A stretch of 64,000 nucleotides of DNA from Sphingomonas sp. IBVSS2 (GTDB lineage: Bacteria > Pseudomonadota > Alphaproteobacteria > Sphingomonadales > Sphingomonadaceae), in assembly GCF_002127225.1 (NCBI RefSeq), contig NZ_NFUR01000002.1, positions 186,001 to 250,000 of the forward strand, given 5' to 3'. A program made the position numbers and the translations under genes. Of this stretch, positions 63,864 to 64,000 are shown piece after piece. Under the pieces are notes generated by a model. The model was given only the letters and a program-made list of their open reading frames with translations, made no database searches and was not told where the DNA came from. Each line of letters opens with the position of its first letter. Position 1 is the first letter of the stretch.

Positions 63864-64000
63864 TCAGAACTTGAACCGGAAGCCCATGCGATAGCTGCGG
63901 CCGATCATGTCATAGGGCGCCGAGGTGCCGAACGAAGTGCCGCTGCTGGGGATCTGCTCGGGCGCGCGGTCGAACAGATTCTCCACCACGCCGAACAGCG
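63864..64000 (-). CDS. TonB-dependent receptor, C-terminal end (partial)
   Basis: Only the last 44 codons are inside the window; the rest lies beyond 64000. The minus-strand product reads LFGVVENLFDRAPEQIPSSG and ends DMIGRSYRMGFRFKF with a terminal aromatic residue. The NLFDRAP and YRMGFRFKF endings are typical of TonB-dependent outer-membrane receptors. It converges with the M28 peptidase operon and is separated from it by the terminator. Whether it is the cognate receptor of the FecR cannot be told. Confidence 0.85.
   Translation of the reverse strand, partial: LFGVVENLFDRAPEQIPSSGTSFGTSAPYDMIGRSYRMGFRFKF

Overview
The window is a GC-rich stretch of a Gram-negative alphaproteobacterial chromosome, most likely Sphingomonas or a close relative in the Sphingomonadaceae. 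This assignment is inferred from gene content and arrangement: a bfd-bfr pair, the aroQ-accB-accC operon, the aroA/cmk/rpsA/ihfB neighbourhood, a fused ThiS-ThiG, a DUF1476 (ATPase zeta subunit)-BolA-CGFS glutaredoxin operon, a FYDLN-type TIGR02300 protein, an ECF sigma/FecR pair and a TonB-dependent receptor. No 16S rRNA is present to confirm it. I see no prophage, integrase, transposase or CRISPR array. Nearly all of the sequence is coding, with genes tightly packed and often overlapping by 1-4 nt.

Layout, 0-22 kb: the 3' end of bamB and der; an Hpt protein; an iron-storage pair (bfd, bfr) with a Fur-like palindrome; a membrane-protein and nitroreductase run; purL; a PAS protein; an AraC/GyrI regulator; a diguanylate cyclase; the fatty-acid operon aroQ-accB-accC-arsC; thiSG plus a lipoprotein hydrolase; a methyltransferase; CsbD; an ankyrin protein; an orphan ThDP enzyme with a small partner; GST; DUF1294; and an outer-membrane beta-barrel protein.

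Layout, 22-46 kb: a CoA-transferase operon (scoA, scoB) split by a lipoprotein acid phosphatase; a ferritin-like protein with a visible internal duplication; an epimerase; a dihaem cytochrome c; leuC, a 38-residue secreted peptide, leuD and a quinone oxidoreductase; the zeta subunit/bolA/grxD operon; a BlaI-type repressor with an M56 membrane protease behind a clear operator; an MBL hydrolase with DUF4230; nadA and nadC flanking a PhyH dioxygenase and followed by RNase T2; a DUF4112 protein and an orphan peptide-binding lipoprotein; tRNA-Leu(UAA), ihfB and rpsA.

Layout, 46-64 kb: cmk, a Tat-exported S33 hydrolase and aroA in one leftward operon; a TIGR02300 protein and tRNA-Ala(GGC); a divergent TetR/glycosyltransferase pair; a 2548-residue type V autotransporter that fills 7.6 kb; a DoxX-like protein; an ECF sigma-FecR-M28 peptidase operon closed by a strong terminator; and the 3' end of a TonB-dependent receptor.

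The most notable non-genic signal is a family of about 235-bp repeats (three copies, at 2.8, 10.6 and 46.5 kb) whose same end always abuts a stop codon and whose core is a REPIN-like pair of palindromes. A second set of GC hairpins sits at 3' junctions between convergent genes. The best leads for new biology are the internally duplicated di-iron protein (25.1 kb), the phosphatase inside the CoA-transferase operon, the M56 sensor with an unfamiliar C-terminal domain, the peptidase wired to a sigma/anti-sigma pair without an adjacent receptor, and the giant modular autotransporter with a neighbouring glycosyltransferase.
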